In this document: piece after piece, positions 5,915 through 5,967 of the stretch
Layout: every line of letters begins with the position of its first letter
Numbering within the stretch: the stretch's first letter is position 1
Source of the DNA: an uncultured Erysipelotrichaceae bacterium
GTDB taxonomy: Bacteria; Bacillota_I; Bacilli_A; Erysipelotrichales; Erysipelotrichaceae
Direction of reading: 5' to 3'
Assembly: GCA_947175465.1 (NCBI GenBank)
Contig: CAMWMY010000086.1
Span: 1 to 5,967, forward strand
Length of the DNA: 5,967 bases
The notes under the pieces: model-generated
Told to the model about the DNA's origin: nothing
Seen by the model: only the letters and a program-made list of their open reading frames with translations
The model's database searches: none
Translations under genes and position numbers: made by a program

Positions 5915-5967
5915 GGGTTTGTCAAGAAAAGTGTGTAAGTAAATTTAATTTTTTGTAAATTTCTTAT
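5915..5967. mobile_element. Possible end of an IS256-like insertion sequence
   Basis: GGGTTTGTCAAGAAAAGTG (5915-5933) followed by TGTAAGTAAATTT resembles, from memory, the terminal inverted repeats of IS256-family elements in Firmicutes, which often read GG-TnTGTCAAG...GTGTAA. No transposase is in the window; it would have to begin beyond the right edge. The low-complexity context makes this tentative. Confidence 0.35.

Overview
The window is AT-rich DNA from a low-GC Gram-positive bacterium (Bacillota). Strong AGGAGG ribosome binding sites, TTTACT/TATACT-type sigma-A promoters, CcpA cre boxes and intrinsic hairpin/T-tract terminators all point that way. A gut Erysipelotrichia-type organism is my best guess from the style of the proteins, but the sequence alone does not prove it.

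Layout, left to right. Positions 1-114 hold no supported gene. At 178-1875 (minus) is an unusual sugar transporter: a GPH-family (glycoside-pentoside-hexuronide) cation symporter with a glucose-type PTS EIIB domain fused to its N-terminus. At 2221-3945 (minus) is a cytoplasmic family 3 glycoside hydrolase with the Asp-x-His dyad typical of beta-N-acetylglucosaminidases. At 4156-5016 (minus) is a Cof/HAD-IIB phosphatase. Divergent from it, at 5157-5618 (plus), is a Bcp-type peroxiredoxin. The last 300 bases carry no gene; the final ~50 bases resemble the tip of an IS256-like insertion sequence.

The main point is the transporter-hydrolase pair. The two genes are separated by a terminator and each has its own promoter, yet the promoters carry almost the same control cassette. 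Each has TTTACT-N17-TATACT, a perfect 12-bp palindrome CTTGTATACAAG (a GntR-type operator) overlapping the -10, and a cre box just downstream. The cassettes match at 31 of 32 positions from cre through -10, and each palindrome lies the same distance from its start codon. This looks like a two-gene regulon: an inducible repressor (not encoded here) plus CcpA would control uptake of a glycoside by the transporter and its intracellular cleavage by the GH3 enzyme. The EIIB domain suggests the transporter also senses, or is controlled by, PTS phosphorylation.

The HAD phosphatase and the peroxiredoxin look like ordinary housekeeping genes with their own signals. Nothing ties them to the sugar genes beyond proximity.
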